This document shows, piece after piece, positions 51,786 through 60,269 of a stretch of DNA of 64,000 bases. The translations under genes were made by a program, and so were the position numbers. Under the pieces are notes generated by a model, which saw only the letters and a program-made list of their open reading frames with translations, was not told the DNA's origin and did no database searches. The stretch spans positions 21,546 through 85,545 of the forward strand of contig JAFRJB010000038.1 of the NCBI GenBank assembly GCA_017432485.1, read 5' to 3'. How positions within the stretch are numbered: the stretch's first letter is position 1; each line of letters starts with the position of its first letter. This DNA is from Clostridia bacterium (GTDB lineage: Bacteria; Bacillota; Clostridia; Oscillospirales; Acutalibacteraceae).

Positions 51786-53144
51786 ATGTTTGAAGAATTA
51801 GAGCAAATGTTAGAGGGAAAGCACTTTAGCGAGCTCAAAAAAGAAATGTCTAAAATGGAACCGGCAGATATCGTTCTGTTTTTTGAAAGTCTTGACAGAG
51901 AAGATGCTGTCAGGGCATTTAGAATTCTCCCCAAAGAGCTGGCAGCAGAGACCTTTGCCGATATGGACCACGACATCCAGGAAGACTTGATTGAGAGTTT
52001 CTCGGCAAGCGAGTTGAGCGAAGTGTTGGATGAAATGTATCTGGATGATACGGTCGATGTTATTGAAGAAATGCCGGCGAGCATTGTTAAGCGCATTCTC
52101 GGTCATTTAGACCCGGAAGACAGAAAAACCGTTAACAGAATGCTGCGCTATCCCGAAGACAGTGCCGGCAGTATTATGACGCCCGAATATGTAGCACTGA
52201 AGCCGTTTTTTACAGTCGATGATGCTTTGATGCGCATTCGCCGCACCGGTGTAGATAAAGAAACGATTTACACTTGCTATGTGACCAGCGAATCCAATAT
52301 ACTTATGGGCGTGGTGACGGTCAAGGACATTTTGCTTGCCGAAGACGGTGCGCTCATCGGCGATATTATGGACAAAGATTTCATCAGCGTAGAAACCGGT
52401 GAAGACCAGGAAACCGTTGCCAAAATGTTCGATAAATACGACTTTTTGGCGCTGCCTGTAGTTGATAAAGAAGACCGACTGGTCGGTATTGTCACGGTCG
52501 ACGACGCGATGGACGTTATGCAGGAAGAAAACACCGAAGACTTTGAAAAAATGGCGGCAATGCTGCCCTCGGAAGATACTTACTTTAAAACAGGTGTTTT
52601 CAAGCACGCCAGAAACCGTATCTTGTGGCTGATTATCTTAATGATTTCCGGCACGTTTACCGGCATGATTATCGAGCGGTATGAAAACGCTTTTCATCTT
52701 TTCCCGCTGTTGGTTTCTTTTGTGCCGATGTTAATGGATACCGGCGGTAACAGCGGCTCGCAAACAAGCACCCTGATGATTCGCGGTATGGCGATTGATA
52801 CCATTCATCCGAAAGATATTTTCAAGGTGTGGTTTAAGGAAATTCGCGTGGCGCTGATTGTCGGCACATCGCTTGCTGTGGTCAATACCGCAAGAATGTA
52901 TATCATTTATTGGTCTTCGCACCCGCTCGATGAAATTACGCGCTACGCCTTGTTGCTTGGTATTACCATCATATTTGTGGTTTGCTTTGCCAAAACGCTC
53001 GGCTGCTGCCTGCCGCTCATAGCCAAATCCATTAAGCTTGACCCGGCGCTGATGGCGTCGCCTCTGATTACAACCATTACCGACTGCGCCACGGTTTTAA
53101 TGTATTTTACTTTGGCAGTGAAAATTTTAAATATTCAGATGTGA
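51786..53144 (+). CDS. mgtE: Magnesium transporter MgtE
   Basis: The 452-residue protein has an N-terminal helical magnesium-sensing domain (about 1-125), two CBS domains (about 130-255; MTPEYVALKPFFTVDDALMRIRR and DFISVETGEDQETVAKMFDKY), a plug helix and five membrane helices (about 285-450). Conserved pore blocks are PMLMDTGGNSGSQTSTLMIRG and DPALMASPLITTITDC. The start is the ATG at 51786, with AAAGGGGGAG immediately upstream; the frame is open from 51717 but that part is the riboswitch terminator. Expression should be switched off by magnesium through the M-box. Confidence 0.96.
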   Translation: MFEELEQMLEGKHFSELKKEMSKMEPADIVLFFESLDREDAVRAFRILPKELAAETFADMDHDIQEDLIESFSASELSEVLDEMYLDDTVDVIEEMPASIVKRILGHLDPEDRKTVNRMLRYPEDSAGSIMTPEYVALKPFFTVDDALMRIRRTGVDKETIYTCYVTSESNILMGVVTVKDILLAEDGALIGDIMDKDFISVETGEDQETVAKMFDKYDFLALPVVDKEDRLVGIVTVDDAMDVMQEENTEDFEKMAAMLPSEDTYFKTGVFKHARNRILWLIILMISGTFTGMIIERYENAFHLFPLLVSFVPMLMDTGGNSGSQTSTLMIRGMAIDTIHPKDIFKVWFKEIRVALIVGTSLAVVNTARMYIIYWSSHPLDEITRYALLLGITIIFVVCFAKTLGCCLPLIAKSIKLDPALMASPLITTITDCATVLMYFTLAVKILNIQM

Positions 53145-53176
53145 AAACAGCGGAAAACCGCTGTTTTTCTTTTTAT
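53144..53176 (+). terminator. Terminator after mgtE
   Basis: A 10-bp stem (AAAACAGCGG / CCGCTGTTTT) with an AAAA loop, overlapping the last base of the stop codon, followed by TCTTTTTATTT. Confidence 0.88.
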
Positions 53177-53193
53177 TTGGTTACTACTATATA

Positions 53194-53222
53194 TTGACAA
53201 TAAATTATTAATATTATATAAT
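53194..53222 (+). promoter_or_regulatory. Perfect-consensus promoter of the GlpA-like operon
   Basis: TTGACA (53194-53199), 17 bases, TATAAT (53217-53222), 30 bases before the ATG. An AGGAGG site follows. Confidence 0.85.
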
Positions 53223-53252
53223 TTATGTATCAATCTATCAGGAGGTAGAAAT

Positions 53253-54689
53253 ATGTCATACGATATTGCCATAATCGGTGCCGGCGTCGTCGGCTCTCTT
53301 ATTGCGCGTAAACTCAGTAAATACGACATTAAGATTGCCTTAGTCGAAAAATGTAATGATGTTGCGATGGGCACATCCAAAGCCAACAGCGCCATCGTTC
53401 ACGCAGGTTTCGATGCCGTTCCCGGTACTTTAAAGGCGGAGTTAAATGTTAAAGGAACAAAATTAATGGGTTACCTTTGCGAAGAGCTGAGTGTGCCGTA
53501 TAAAAATATCGGCTCTCTTGTTGTAGCTTTTAGCGAAGAAGAAATGGAAACACTCAAAGAGCTCTATGACAGAGGTATGGAAAACAGTGTTCCCGGCTTA
53601 AAGATTATCGGTCAAGACAGGCTGCATGAGTTAGAGCCGAATGTCAGTAAGAGAGCACTCGGTGCGTTGTGGGCAAAAACAGCTTCGATTGTTTGCCCCT
53701 ATGAATTGACTTTGGCTGCGGCAGAAGTGGCGGTCATTAACGGAGTTGAGCTGTACCGCAATTTTGCTGTCAATGACATTCAATTTGAAAATGAACTCTT
53801 TACCATTAAAGCAGAGTCCGGCGAGCAAATAGAAGCAAAATATGTAATCAATGCTGCCGGTATTTATTCCGACTACATTGCTTCACTCATTGGCGATAAT
53901 TCTATTGAGATTGTGGCAAGAAAAGGCGAATATCTTTTGATGGATAAATCTCTCGGCGGCGTTGTCAATCATGTCATTTTCCAATGCCCGACTAAAATGG
54001 GTAAAGGTGTCTTGGTTACCCCGACAGTCGATGGTAATATTTTAACTGGTCCTTCCGCTAAAGATATTGAAGGCAAAGATGACATCACTACCACTTCCGA
54101 TGAATTGGATATGGTTAGAAAGTATACAAGTTATTCCATTCCGAATGTGAAGCTCAACGCGGTGATTACTTCCTTTGCCGGTTTAAGAGCGCACAGCACG
54201 AAGGGCGACTTTATTATTGAACCTTCCAAAGTGAATCCGCACTTTATTAATGTGGCGGGTATTGAGTCTCCCGGTCTTTCCGCGGCACCGGCGATTGCCG
54301 AGTATGTGCAAGACATTATGCTCGATGTCTGCGGCAGACTGCCCAAGAAAGTCAAGTGGCACAGAACGCGCCCCGAACCGATTAGATTTAGAGAGTTATC
54401 GACTGTTGAGCGCAGAGAACTCATTGAAAACGACCCGGCATTCGGTCAAATCGTGTGCCGCTGTGAAACGGTGACGGAAGGCGAGATTATTGCCGCTTGC
54501 CACGGTCCGATTCCGGCGTGGGATATGGATGGCGTTAAGCGCCGCACCAGAGCCGGTATGGGCAGATGCCAAAGCGGTTTCTGCGGACCGAAGGTTGCGG
54601 AAATTATTGCCAGAGAGCGCAATCAGGATTTGTTGGATATTACAAAGTTTGGCGACGATTCCAACATCGTTGTCGGTAAAACAAAGTGA
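53253..54689 (+). CDS. GlpA-like FAD oxidoreductase with C-terminal [2Fe-2S] domain
   Basis: The 478-residue protein is a DAO-superfamily flavoenzyme. The FAD fingerprint is IAIIGAGVVGSLIARKL at residues 5-21, and ANSAIVHAGFDAVPGT is typical of glycerol-3-phosphate dehydrogenase relatives. About residues 395-460 hold a BFD-type [2Fe-2S] domain (CRCETVTEGEI... GMGRCQSGFCGPKVAEII). In Clostridia such proteins sit with a second FAD protein and DUF1667, as here, and are annotated as anaerobic glycerol-3-phosphate dehydrogenase. No glpK or glpF is nearby, so the substrate is inferred only from family membership. Confidence 0.88.
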   Translation: MSYDIAIIGAGVVGSLIARKLSKYDIKIALVEKCNDVAMGTSKANSAIVHAGFDAVPGTLKAELNVKGTKLMGYLCEELSVPYKNIGSLVVAFSEEEMETLKELYDRGMENSVPGLKIIGQDRLHELEPNVSKRALGALWAKTASIVCPYELTLAAAEVAVINGVELYRNFAVNDIQFENELFTIKAESGEQIEAKYVINAAGIYSDYIASLIGDNSIEIVARKGEYLLMDKSLGGVVNHVIFQCPTKMGKGVLVTPTVDGNILTGPSAKDIEGKDDITTTSDELDMVRKYTSYSIPNVKLNAVITSFAGLRAHSTKGDFIIEPSKVNPHFINVAGIESPGLSAAPAIAEYVQDIMLDVCGRLPKKVKWHRTRPEPIRFRELSTVERRELIENDPAFGQIVCRCETVTEGEIIAACHGPIPAWDMDGVKRRTRAGMGRCQSGFCGPKVAEIIARERNQDLLDITKFGDDSNIVVGKTK

Positions 54690-54700
54690 GGTGAGGATTG

Positions 54701-55960
54701 ATGTTGAAGTATGATTTAGTCGTTGTCGGCGGCGGTCCTGCCGGTATGGCGGCAGCTTTAAAAGCAAAAGAATGCGGAGTCGAAAGGATCCTCATTTGTG
54801 AAAGAGATGAAACCTTAGGCGGTATTTTGGAACAGTGTATTCACACCGGTTTCGGTTTACACTATTTTGGCGAAGAATTGTCCGGTCCCGAATACGCGGC
54901 GCGCTTTATTGATGAGGTTGAAAAGACCGATATTGATGTAAAAGTTAATACCATGGTTTTAGACATTACCACCAATAATGTGGTCATTGCCATTAATAAG
55001 CAAGACGGATTGATGGAAATTTCCGCGACTGCCATTGTTTTGGCAATGGGTTGCCGCGAGAGACCCAGAGGCGCTATCTCCATTCCCGGCACGCGCCCGG
55101 CAGGTGTTATGACAGCCGGTACCGCGCAGAGATTTGCAAACATTGAAGGCTACCTACCCGGTAAAGAAGTGGTTATTCTCGGTTCCGGTGATATCGGTTT
55201 GATTATGGCAAGAAGAATGACCCTTGAAGGCGCCAAGGTGAAGGCGGTCTGCGAATTGATGCCGTATTCCGGCGGTTTGACCAGAAACATTGTGCAGTGC
55301 CTGGAAGACTTCGATATTCCGCTCAAACTCTCTCATACCGTTACCGAAATTAAAGGTAAAGACAGAGTAGAAGGAATCACCATTTCGAAGGTAGACGGCA
55401 ACTTGAAGCCCATTCCCGGCACGGAAGAGTATATTCCTTGTGATACATTGATGCTCTCTGTCGGTTTGCTGCCCGAAAACGAATTGTCCCGCGCAGTCGG
55501 CATTAAGCTCGATAAAGTGACAGGCGGTGCGGTGGTTGACCAATACAGAGAAACCAACCACGAAGGTATTTTTGCCTGCGGTAATGTGCTGCATGTGCAT
55601 GACCTTGTGGACTTCGTCACCCAAGAAGCGCAAACAGCCGGTGAAGGTGCGGCTAACTACATTCTCGGTAAAAAAGAGTATCCGGAATTCAGAGTGCATA
55701 CAAAAGGCATTAACGGTGTGCGCTATGTGGTGCCGCAAAGAATCAGCATTGACGGTAGCGAAGAACCGGTAAAACTTTATTTCAGAGTCGGTCAAGTGTA
55801 TACCAATGCTGCCGTAAAAGTGACCAGAAACGGTAATGTCATTTACGCAAAGAAAAAGCGCAAATTGGCACCCGGTGAAATGGAAAACATTGTCATTAAA
55901 CCGGAAGATTTGCAGGAATTTTCCGAAGGCGACTACTTATTCATTGAAGTGGAGGGTTAA
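54701..55960 (+). CDS. FAD/NAD(P)-dependent oxidoreductase (GlpB-position partner)
   Basis: The 419-residue pyridine-nucleotide-disulfide-type flavoprotein has an FAD loop DLVVVGGGPAGMAAALKA near the N-terminus, ALAMGCRERPR-like ATP/FAD segment (VLAMGCRERPRGA), an NAD(P) loop VVILGSGDIGLIMARRM near residue 155, and the second FAD motif GIFACGNVLHVHDLVDFV. The C-terminal part resembles the DUF1667-associated class. I take the ATG at 54701 just after GTGAGG; a TTG three bases earlier is in frame. It follows the GlpA-like gene by 11 bases and is its likely electron-transfer partner. Confidence 0.88.
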   Translation: MLKYDLVVVGGGPAGMAAALKAKECGVERILICERDETLGGILEQCIHTGFGLHYFGEELSGPEYAARFIDEVEKTDIDVKVNTMVLDITTNNVVIAINKQDGLMEISATAIVLAMGCRERPRGAISIPGTRPAGVMTAGTAQRFANIEGYLPGKEVVILGSGDIGLIMARRMTLEGAKVKAVCELMPYSGGLTRNIVQCLEDFDIPLKLSHTVTEIKGKDRVEGITISKVDGNLKPIPGTEEYIPCDTLMLSVGLLPENELSRAVGIKLDKVTGGAVVDQYRETNHEGIFACGNVLHVHDLVDFVTQEAQTAGEGAANYILGKKEYPEFRVHTKGINGVRYVVPQRISIDGSEEPVKLYFRVGQVYTNAAVKVTRNGNVIYAKKKRKLAPGEMENIVIKPEDLQEFSEGDYLFIEVEG

Positions 55961-55962
55961 AA

Positions 55963-56319
55963 ATGGAAGTTAGAGAATTGACTTGTGTTGCGTGCCCGAT
56001 GGGCTGCCAACTGACTGCTTCAATTGATAACGGAGTGGTCGTATCCGTGACAGGCAACACTTGCCCGCGCGGTAAAAAATATGCCGAAACCGAGTGCACC
56101 CACCCGGTCAGACCCTTAACGACTACTGTCAAAGTTGAAGGCGGCAAACATCCGGTAGTGCCGGTAAAATCGGCAGATGCGATACCGAAAGAAAAAATGT
56201 TTGATTGCATGAAGGTGCTCAACGAAGTGACCGTGAAAGCACCGGTGCAAATCGGCGATGTGATTGTGGAGGATATTTGCTCCACCGGTATCAATATCGT
56301 AGCGACCAATATTTGCTAA
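55963..56319 (+). CDS. DUF1667 iron-sulfur-like small protein
   Basis: The 118-residue protein has an N-terminal cysteine set in TCVACPMGCQLT and a further Cys in GNTCPRGKKYAETECTHP, an arrangement like the first iron-sulfur domain of molybdopterin enzymes, then PVRPLTTTVKVEGG and a C-terminal domain ending IVATNIC. This is the DUF1667 family, which occurs almost only with the two flavoproteins upstream; it may mediate electron transfer (inference). Only 2 bases separate it from the preceding gene. Confidence 0.88.
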   Translation: MEVRELTCVACPMGCQLTASIDNGVVVSVTGNTCPRGKKYAETECTHPVRPLTTTVKVEGGKHPVVPVKSADAIPKEKMFDCMKVLNEVTVKAPVQIGDVIVEDICSTGINIVATNIC

Positions 56320-56328
56320 TAATATTTT

Positions 56329-56358
56329 ACAAGCCTTCGGGAAAACCCGAAGGCTTGT
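56329..56358 (+). other. Strong intercistronic hairpin without T-run
   Basis: A perfect 13-bp inverted repeat (ACAAGCCTTCGGG / CCCGAAGGCTTGT) with an AAAA loop, 9 bases after the DUF1667 stop and 11 bases before the next ATG. No U-run follows, so it is an inefficient terminator, an RNA-processing or stability element, or a translation block. Confidence 0.6.
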
Positions 56359-56369
56359 ACCGACAGCGT

Positions 56370-58739
56370 ATGAAGAAAAGAACGATTGTTAAGATTTTGG
56401 TGTTTACTCTTGTGCTTTGCATAGGGGTTTTGCCGTTGCTTCCCGCAGTGGCACAAGGCGAAGTTTTAGCAACTGTTCTTTTTACTACCGATACGAAAGG
56501 CTTTACACAGGATTTAGGCTATATACAGCGCTATAAGGAAATGACCGACAATGCGATTTTACTCAATTGCGGGAATTTCACCAAAGGATCGCCTGAAGCT
56601 TCGCTTTCCAATGCGAAGTATTCCTCTCAATTAATGAAAGCGGCGGATTATGATTTAATCAGTTTAGGTACAGATGATTATGCCTACGGTTTCAGAGCGC
56701 TCAAGCGCTATGGCGATTATGCAGGCTGTGAAATTCTTTCCGGTAATGTCAAATACAGCAGTGCCGATGTGTATGCGGTCAGTACCGTCAAACAGATGAA
56801 CGGCGTGAGTATCGGCTTTTTCAGTGTGGTAGATGGTAAATGTAAAGATTATATCCCGACTGCAAGAAGCGACGGTTATGACTTTGAGGAAGAAATCGCA
56901 TTCGCTCAAGATCAGATTGATACGCTGAAAGCTAAGTGCGATAAAGTAGTATGCCTTGCAAGCTTTGCTGATAACAATAAGGATTTTACCCCTAAAAAAC
57001 TGGCTCAGTCGGTTAGCGGATTAGATGTCTTGATTTGTTCTAACCTCCATCAGGAGTTTAGTGATAATATCGGCAGCACAAAAGTTGTCAGTGCCGGTGA
57101 AATGCTTTCTGCACTCGGCGAAATTCAGATTTTGAGTGATGGTGAAATTGCTGTCAATATTCTCCCGAAATACGAGCGCGACAGTAAGGGAAATGAGCTG
57201 GAAGGTAAAGAGAATACTTATCGCAAGTATGGCGACAGCCCGGTTTATAATACTGCTTATGAGACAGTTATGGGTGAATTTGAGGGCACGCTTGATTCTT
57301 TAGTGGCGCAAAATAAAACGACCATCTTCGGCGTGGATGATGATATTGATATTTCTTTGCTGGAAGAAACGCCGTTAGGTGATTTATATGCCGATGCCAT
57401 CACTTTGGCGGGCGACAAGTATAAAGCCTCTCAAACGACTTATAAAAATCATTATGTTGTCGGTGTTGTCAACGGCTCCTGTATGCAAAAGAATATTGAT
57501 GCCGGTGATATCGACATTAAAGATGTTTTTGATTCTCGCGGTATTGCCGAAGATGTGTATTTCTATGAGTGTAATTCCGCTTTCTTATTTGATTTAATGG
57601 AAAAAGCTATCAAAGATATCAAATACGATAAAAAGACTGACTATATTTATAATCCTTGCGAGACTTTCTTGCAGATTTCCGGCTTTAACATCTTGGTTAA
57701 CCCGCTCAATAAAGAGGGAAATAAAGTCATCAAGATGTTTATGAAAGACGGGGATGATGAAATTATTATCAAGGAAAATGATAATAAGAAATATTTAATT
57801 GGTTTAAATGAATCACTAGCCAAAGGCTTTGCGCTGTATGATGAGTTTACCGGGCTGAAGCCGGTTTATGTCGGTGATTTTCTGACCAACTATGTCAGAA
57901 CCGCGATTGCATCCAATGTTTCGGAAGATTATTATCTGTCGCCCGGAACTGAGAGCCGCATTACGTTTAAGCGCATAGAAGAATTGCAGCCGAACGGTGA
58001 TGCGTGGGCTACGATTGACCGCGATTTTGAAGATTATGCCGCTGCAGAAGTGTATGTTGACGGTATCGATAATATGGACTGCTCCCAGGTCGATAAAAAC
58101 GGGGAAGTGCGCATAACATTTAATACCGGCGCCCACGGTGTGACGGTAAACGGCGAAAATCTCTATGTCAGCACCGCTTCCGGTATCGGGCTCAAAAAGG
58201 GCAGTGTGACCCCAATTGTGGATTACAAACTCTATTATAAAACGCTGGATGAAGCCTATAAAATTGATGAAAGTCAGTATTCTTCCGAAGAAGTGGAAGG
58301 GTATTATGCTTACTTGGGCAGAGCGTATGTGCAGACAAAATTGACCGAAGAAGGGGAAGTGGTCAAGGCGACTCAGGATATTTTCACCGTTTGGGATGAT
58401 TTTCTGGAGAACCCCGAGGCCTTTGTCGAGAAAGAGGAAGAAGATGCCGAAGAAGCCGATGAAGATGAAACTGCTGCAGCTTACCCGGATTTAGATGATT
58501 TTGCCTATGCCGGCAATTTCCAAAGCAATGTCTTTGAAAACACCCCTCAAACGACTTTTAAAGGGGCGCTTGCAAATGATGATACCAAGACTTCCGAAAA
58601 AGGCGCTAACAGCCGCACAGGCGATAGAATTACCGTAATTCTGTATATCACAGCAGCCGCTCTGCTTGCGGCAGCCGTAAGCATCGGTGTGATGTTATAT
58701 AAAAATAAAAAGAAACTTGACGGGGTGATGAAGAAATGA
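56370..58739 (+). CDS. Surface protein of the 5'-nucleotidase family with lost metal ligands
   Basis: With the ATG at 56370 the protein has 789 residues and a Sec signal (about 1-29). The frame is open from 56205, but that part overlaps DUF1667 in another frame. The N-terminal half keeps the calcineurin-like fold of UshA/YfkN proteins, but its ligand motifs are altered: D41-T-K43 for D-x-H, CGN69 for GD, and GTDD (100-103) for GNHE. The C-terminal 5'-nucleotidase substrate domain is recognisable (ETPLGDLYADAI, VNGSCMQKNIDAGDIDIKDVF). It ends in an acidic linker, NSRTGD, a membrane segment and KNKKK, resembling a non-LPXTG sorting signal. Catalysis is unlikely; ligand binding is plausible. No good ribosome site is seen. 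It overlaps the symporter gene by 4 bases. Confidence 0.78.
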   Translation: MKKRTIVKILVFTLVLCIGVLPLLPAVAQGEVLATVLFTTDTKGFTQDLGYIQRYKEMTDNAILLNCGNFTKGSPEASLSNAKYSSQLMKAADYDLISLGTDDYAYGFRALKRYGDYAGCEILSGNVKYSSADVYAVSTVKQMNGVSIGFFSVVDGKCKDYIPTARSDGYDFEEEIAFAQDQIDTLKAKCDKVVCLASFADNNKDFTPKKLAQSVSGLDVLICSNLHQEFSDNIGSTKVVSAGEMLSALGEIQILSDGEIAVNILPKYERDSKGNELEGKENTYRKYGDSPVYNTAYETVMGEFEGTLDSLVAQNKTTIFGVDDDIDISLLEETPLGDLYADAITLAGDKYKASQTTYKNHYVVGVVNGSCMQKNIDAGDIDIKDVFDSRGIAEDVYFYECNSAFLFDLMEKAIKDIKYDKKTDYIYNPCETFLQISGFNILVNPLNKEGNKVIKMFMKDGDDEIIIKENDNKKYLIGLNESLAKGFALYDEFTGLKPVYVGDFLTNYVRTAIASNVSEDYYLSPGTESRITFKRIEELQPNGDAWATIDRDFEDYAAAEVYVDGIDNMDCSQVDKNGEVRITFNTGAHGVTVNGENLYVSTASGIGLKKGSVTPIVDYKLYYKTLDEAYKIDESQYSSEEVEGYYAYLGRAYVQTKLTEEGEVVKATQDIFTVWDDFLENPEAFVEKEEEDAEEADEDETAAAYPDLDDFAYAGNFQSNVFENTPQTTFKGALANDDTKTSEKGANSRTGDRITVILYITAAALLAAAVSIGVMLYKNKKKLDGVMKK

Positions 58740-60211
58740 GTGCACAAAAAGTTCCTGCTCGCACGAAGTGGGGCTATGCGTTTGGCGGTATCGGCAAAGA
58801 TATGTGCTATGCATTGGTATCTAATTTCCTAATGTATTATTGCACCGAAAATTTAGGTGTCAGTGCATTGTTTATGGGTGTCCTGTTTTTCTTTGCCAGA
58901 CTATGGGATGCCATCAATGACCCGATTATGGGAACATTTGTGGATAATACGCGCGTAAAATTCGGTAAATATCGCTTTTGGATGGTAGTGGGAACACTTG
59001 CCAATGTGGTAGCGGTAATCTTTTTGTTCAATCCGTATTGGGCTTCTCATGCGCCGCGTGTGTATATCGCGATTTTCTATGTCATTTGGGGCATGACCTA
59101 TACGATGGTGGATGTGCCGTACTGGGCATTTAATTCCAATGTTTCCGACGATAGAAAAGAGCGTGAGAGCGTTTCGACTCTTGCAAGGCTTTTAACAAGC
59201 CTCGGCGCGCTATCTACGCAGGTTTTAACCCCGATTGTGATTGTGAAACTCGGCTATGATGCGGTTACCGGAACAGAACACAAAGAAAAAGGCTATTTTA
59301 TTTGGGCAATTATTGTTTCCGCTGTATTTGTTGTAACGATGTTCGTCGCATCCGTTACCATTAAAGAGCGCAATTATGTCAGCGAAAAGAAGGAAAAAAT
59401 CAAGCTCAAGGAAGCATTTAGAGTACTGACAAAAAATGACCAGTTAGTCATTGCCGTTATTGTATTTATACTCATTAATATTGCGCAAAATTTGGCTTTA
59501 GGTAGCGCGATTTATTACTTTAAATATGTTTGGGGCGATGAACAGCTTTATTCCAAATTTGTTATTGTTCTCGGTGCAAGTATCGGTATAGGGCTACTCA
59601 GTTTCCCGCTGTTAAGTAAAGTGTTATATAAACGTTCCGGTCGATTAGGGCATTTGATGTTGGCACTCGGTTCGCCGATTGTCGGTTTCCTGTTAATGTT
59701 TATATCTAATAACTATTTATTTAATAATGCATCCACCAATGTCAGATTCTATATTTGCTGCGGTATCGGTTTAGTCTCTTTAATCGGTTTCGGGTCGGTG
59801 ACGATTCTTTTAACACTGATTATGAGTGACTGCGTTGACTATGGCGAATACATTTTCGGAAAGAGAACAGAAAACATTGTTTTCTCCATGCAGACCTTTT
59901 TAGTTAAATTTGCCGGTGCTATTTCATTTCTTATCATCGGTGTTTCCATGCATATTGCAGGCTATGAAGGGAGCATGTTTGACAGTAACGCCGTTGCAAT
60001 GAGCGTTGTTCCGGACAGCTTGAAGGCGGATTTGAATGTGTTAATGTTTATTTTGCCGCCCGCTTTCTTGCTCGCAGGTGCCATTCTGTTTGCGACCAAA
60101 TATAAATTAGCGAAAAAAGGCAAAATGGAAGAAATCAGAGAGCAATTGCAAGAGCGCCGCGCTGCTGCCGAGGCAGGCGAGGTAGCTGAATCTGTAAGCG
60201 CAACTGAATAA
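58736..60211 (+). CDS. GPH-family sugar:cation symporter (MelB-like)
   Basis: The 491-residue transporter has 12 predicted membrane segments. The family signature is near the N-terminus: FFFARLWDAINDPIMGTFVDNTRVKFGKYRFW, followed by WGMTYTMVDVPYWAFNSNVSDDRKER. These match the glycoside-pentoside-hexuronide:cation symporters. It would import a glycoside or uronide with Na+ or H+. The start codon overlaps the stop of the degenerate nucleotidase (ATGA), so the two are translationally coupled. A Glu/Ala-rich tail ends the protein. Confidence 0.92.
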   Translation: MSAQKVPARTKWGYAFGGIGKDMCYALVSNFLMYYCTENLGVSALFMGVLFFFARLWDAINDPIMGTFVDNTRVKFGKYRFWMVVGTLANVVAVIFLFNPYWASHAPRVYIAIFYVIWGMTYTMVDVPYWAFNSNVSDDRKERESVSTLARLLTSLGALSTQVLTPIVIVKLGYDAVTGTEHKEKGYFIWAIIVSAVFVVTMFVASVTIKERNYVSEKKEKIKLKEAFRVLTKNDQLVIAVIVFILINIAQNLALGSAIYYFKYVWGDEQLYSKFVIVLGASIGIGLLSFPLLSKVLYKRSGRLGHLMLALGSPIVGFLLMFISNNYLFNNASTNVRFYICCGIGLVSLIGFGSVTILLTLIMSDCVDYGEYIFGKRTENIVFSMQTFLVKFAGAISFLIIGVSMHIAGYEGSMFDSNAVAMSVVPDSLKADLNVLMFILPPAFLLAGAILFATKYKLAKKGKMEEIREQLQERRAAAEAGEVAESVSATE

Positions 60212-60225
60212 TATTATTTGATATA

Positions 60226-60257
60226 AAAGAAAGCGACCGTAATCGGCCGCTTTCTTT
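60226..60257 (+). terminator. Terminator after the symporter gene
   Basis: A 14-bp stem with one mismatch (AAAGAAAGCGACCG / CGGCCGCTTTCTTT) and a TAAT loop, 14 bases after the stop. It may also act against proC transcripts from the other side. Confidence 0.8.
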
Positions 60258-60269
60258 ACTTTAAATATA

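Noticed and set aside
56205..56369. N-terminal extension of the nucleotidase-like protein from 56205
   Set aside because: It overlaps DUF1667 in another frame and places the Sec signal 55 residues inside the protein; the ATG at 56370 restores a normal signal peptide.
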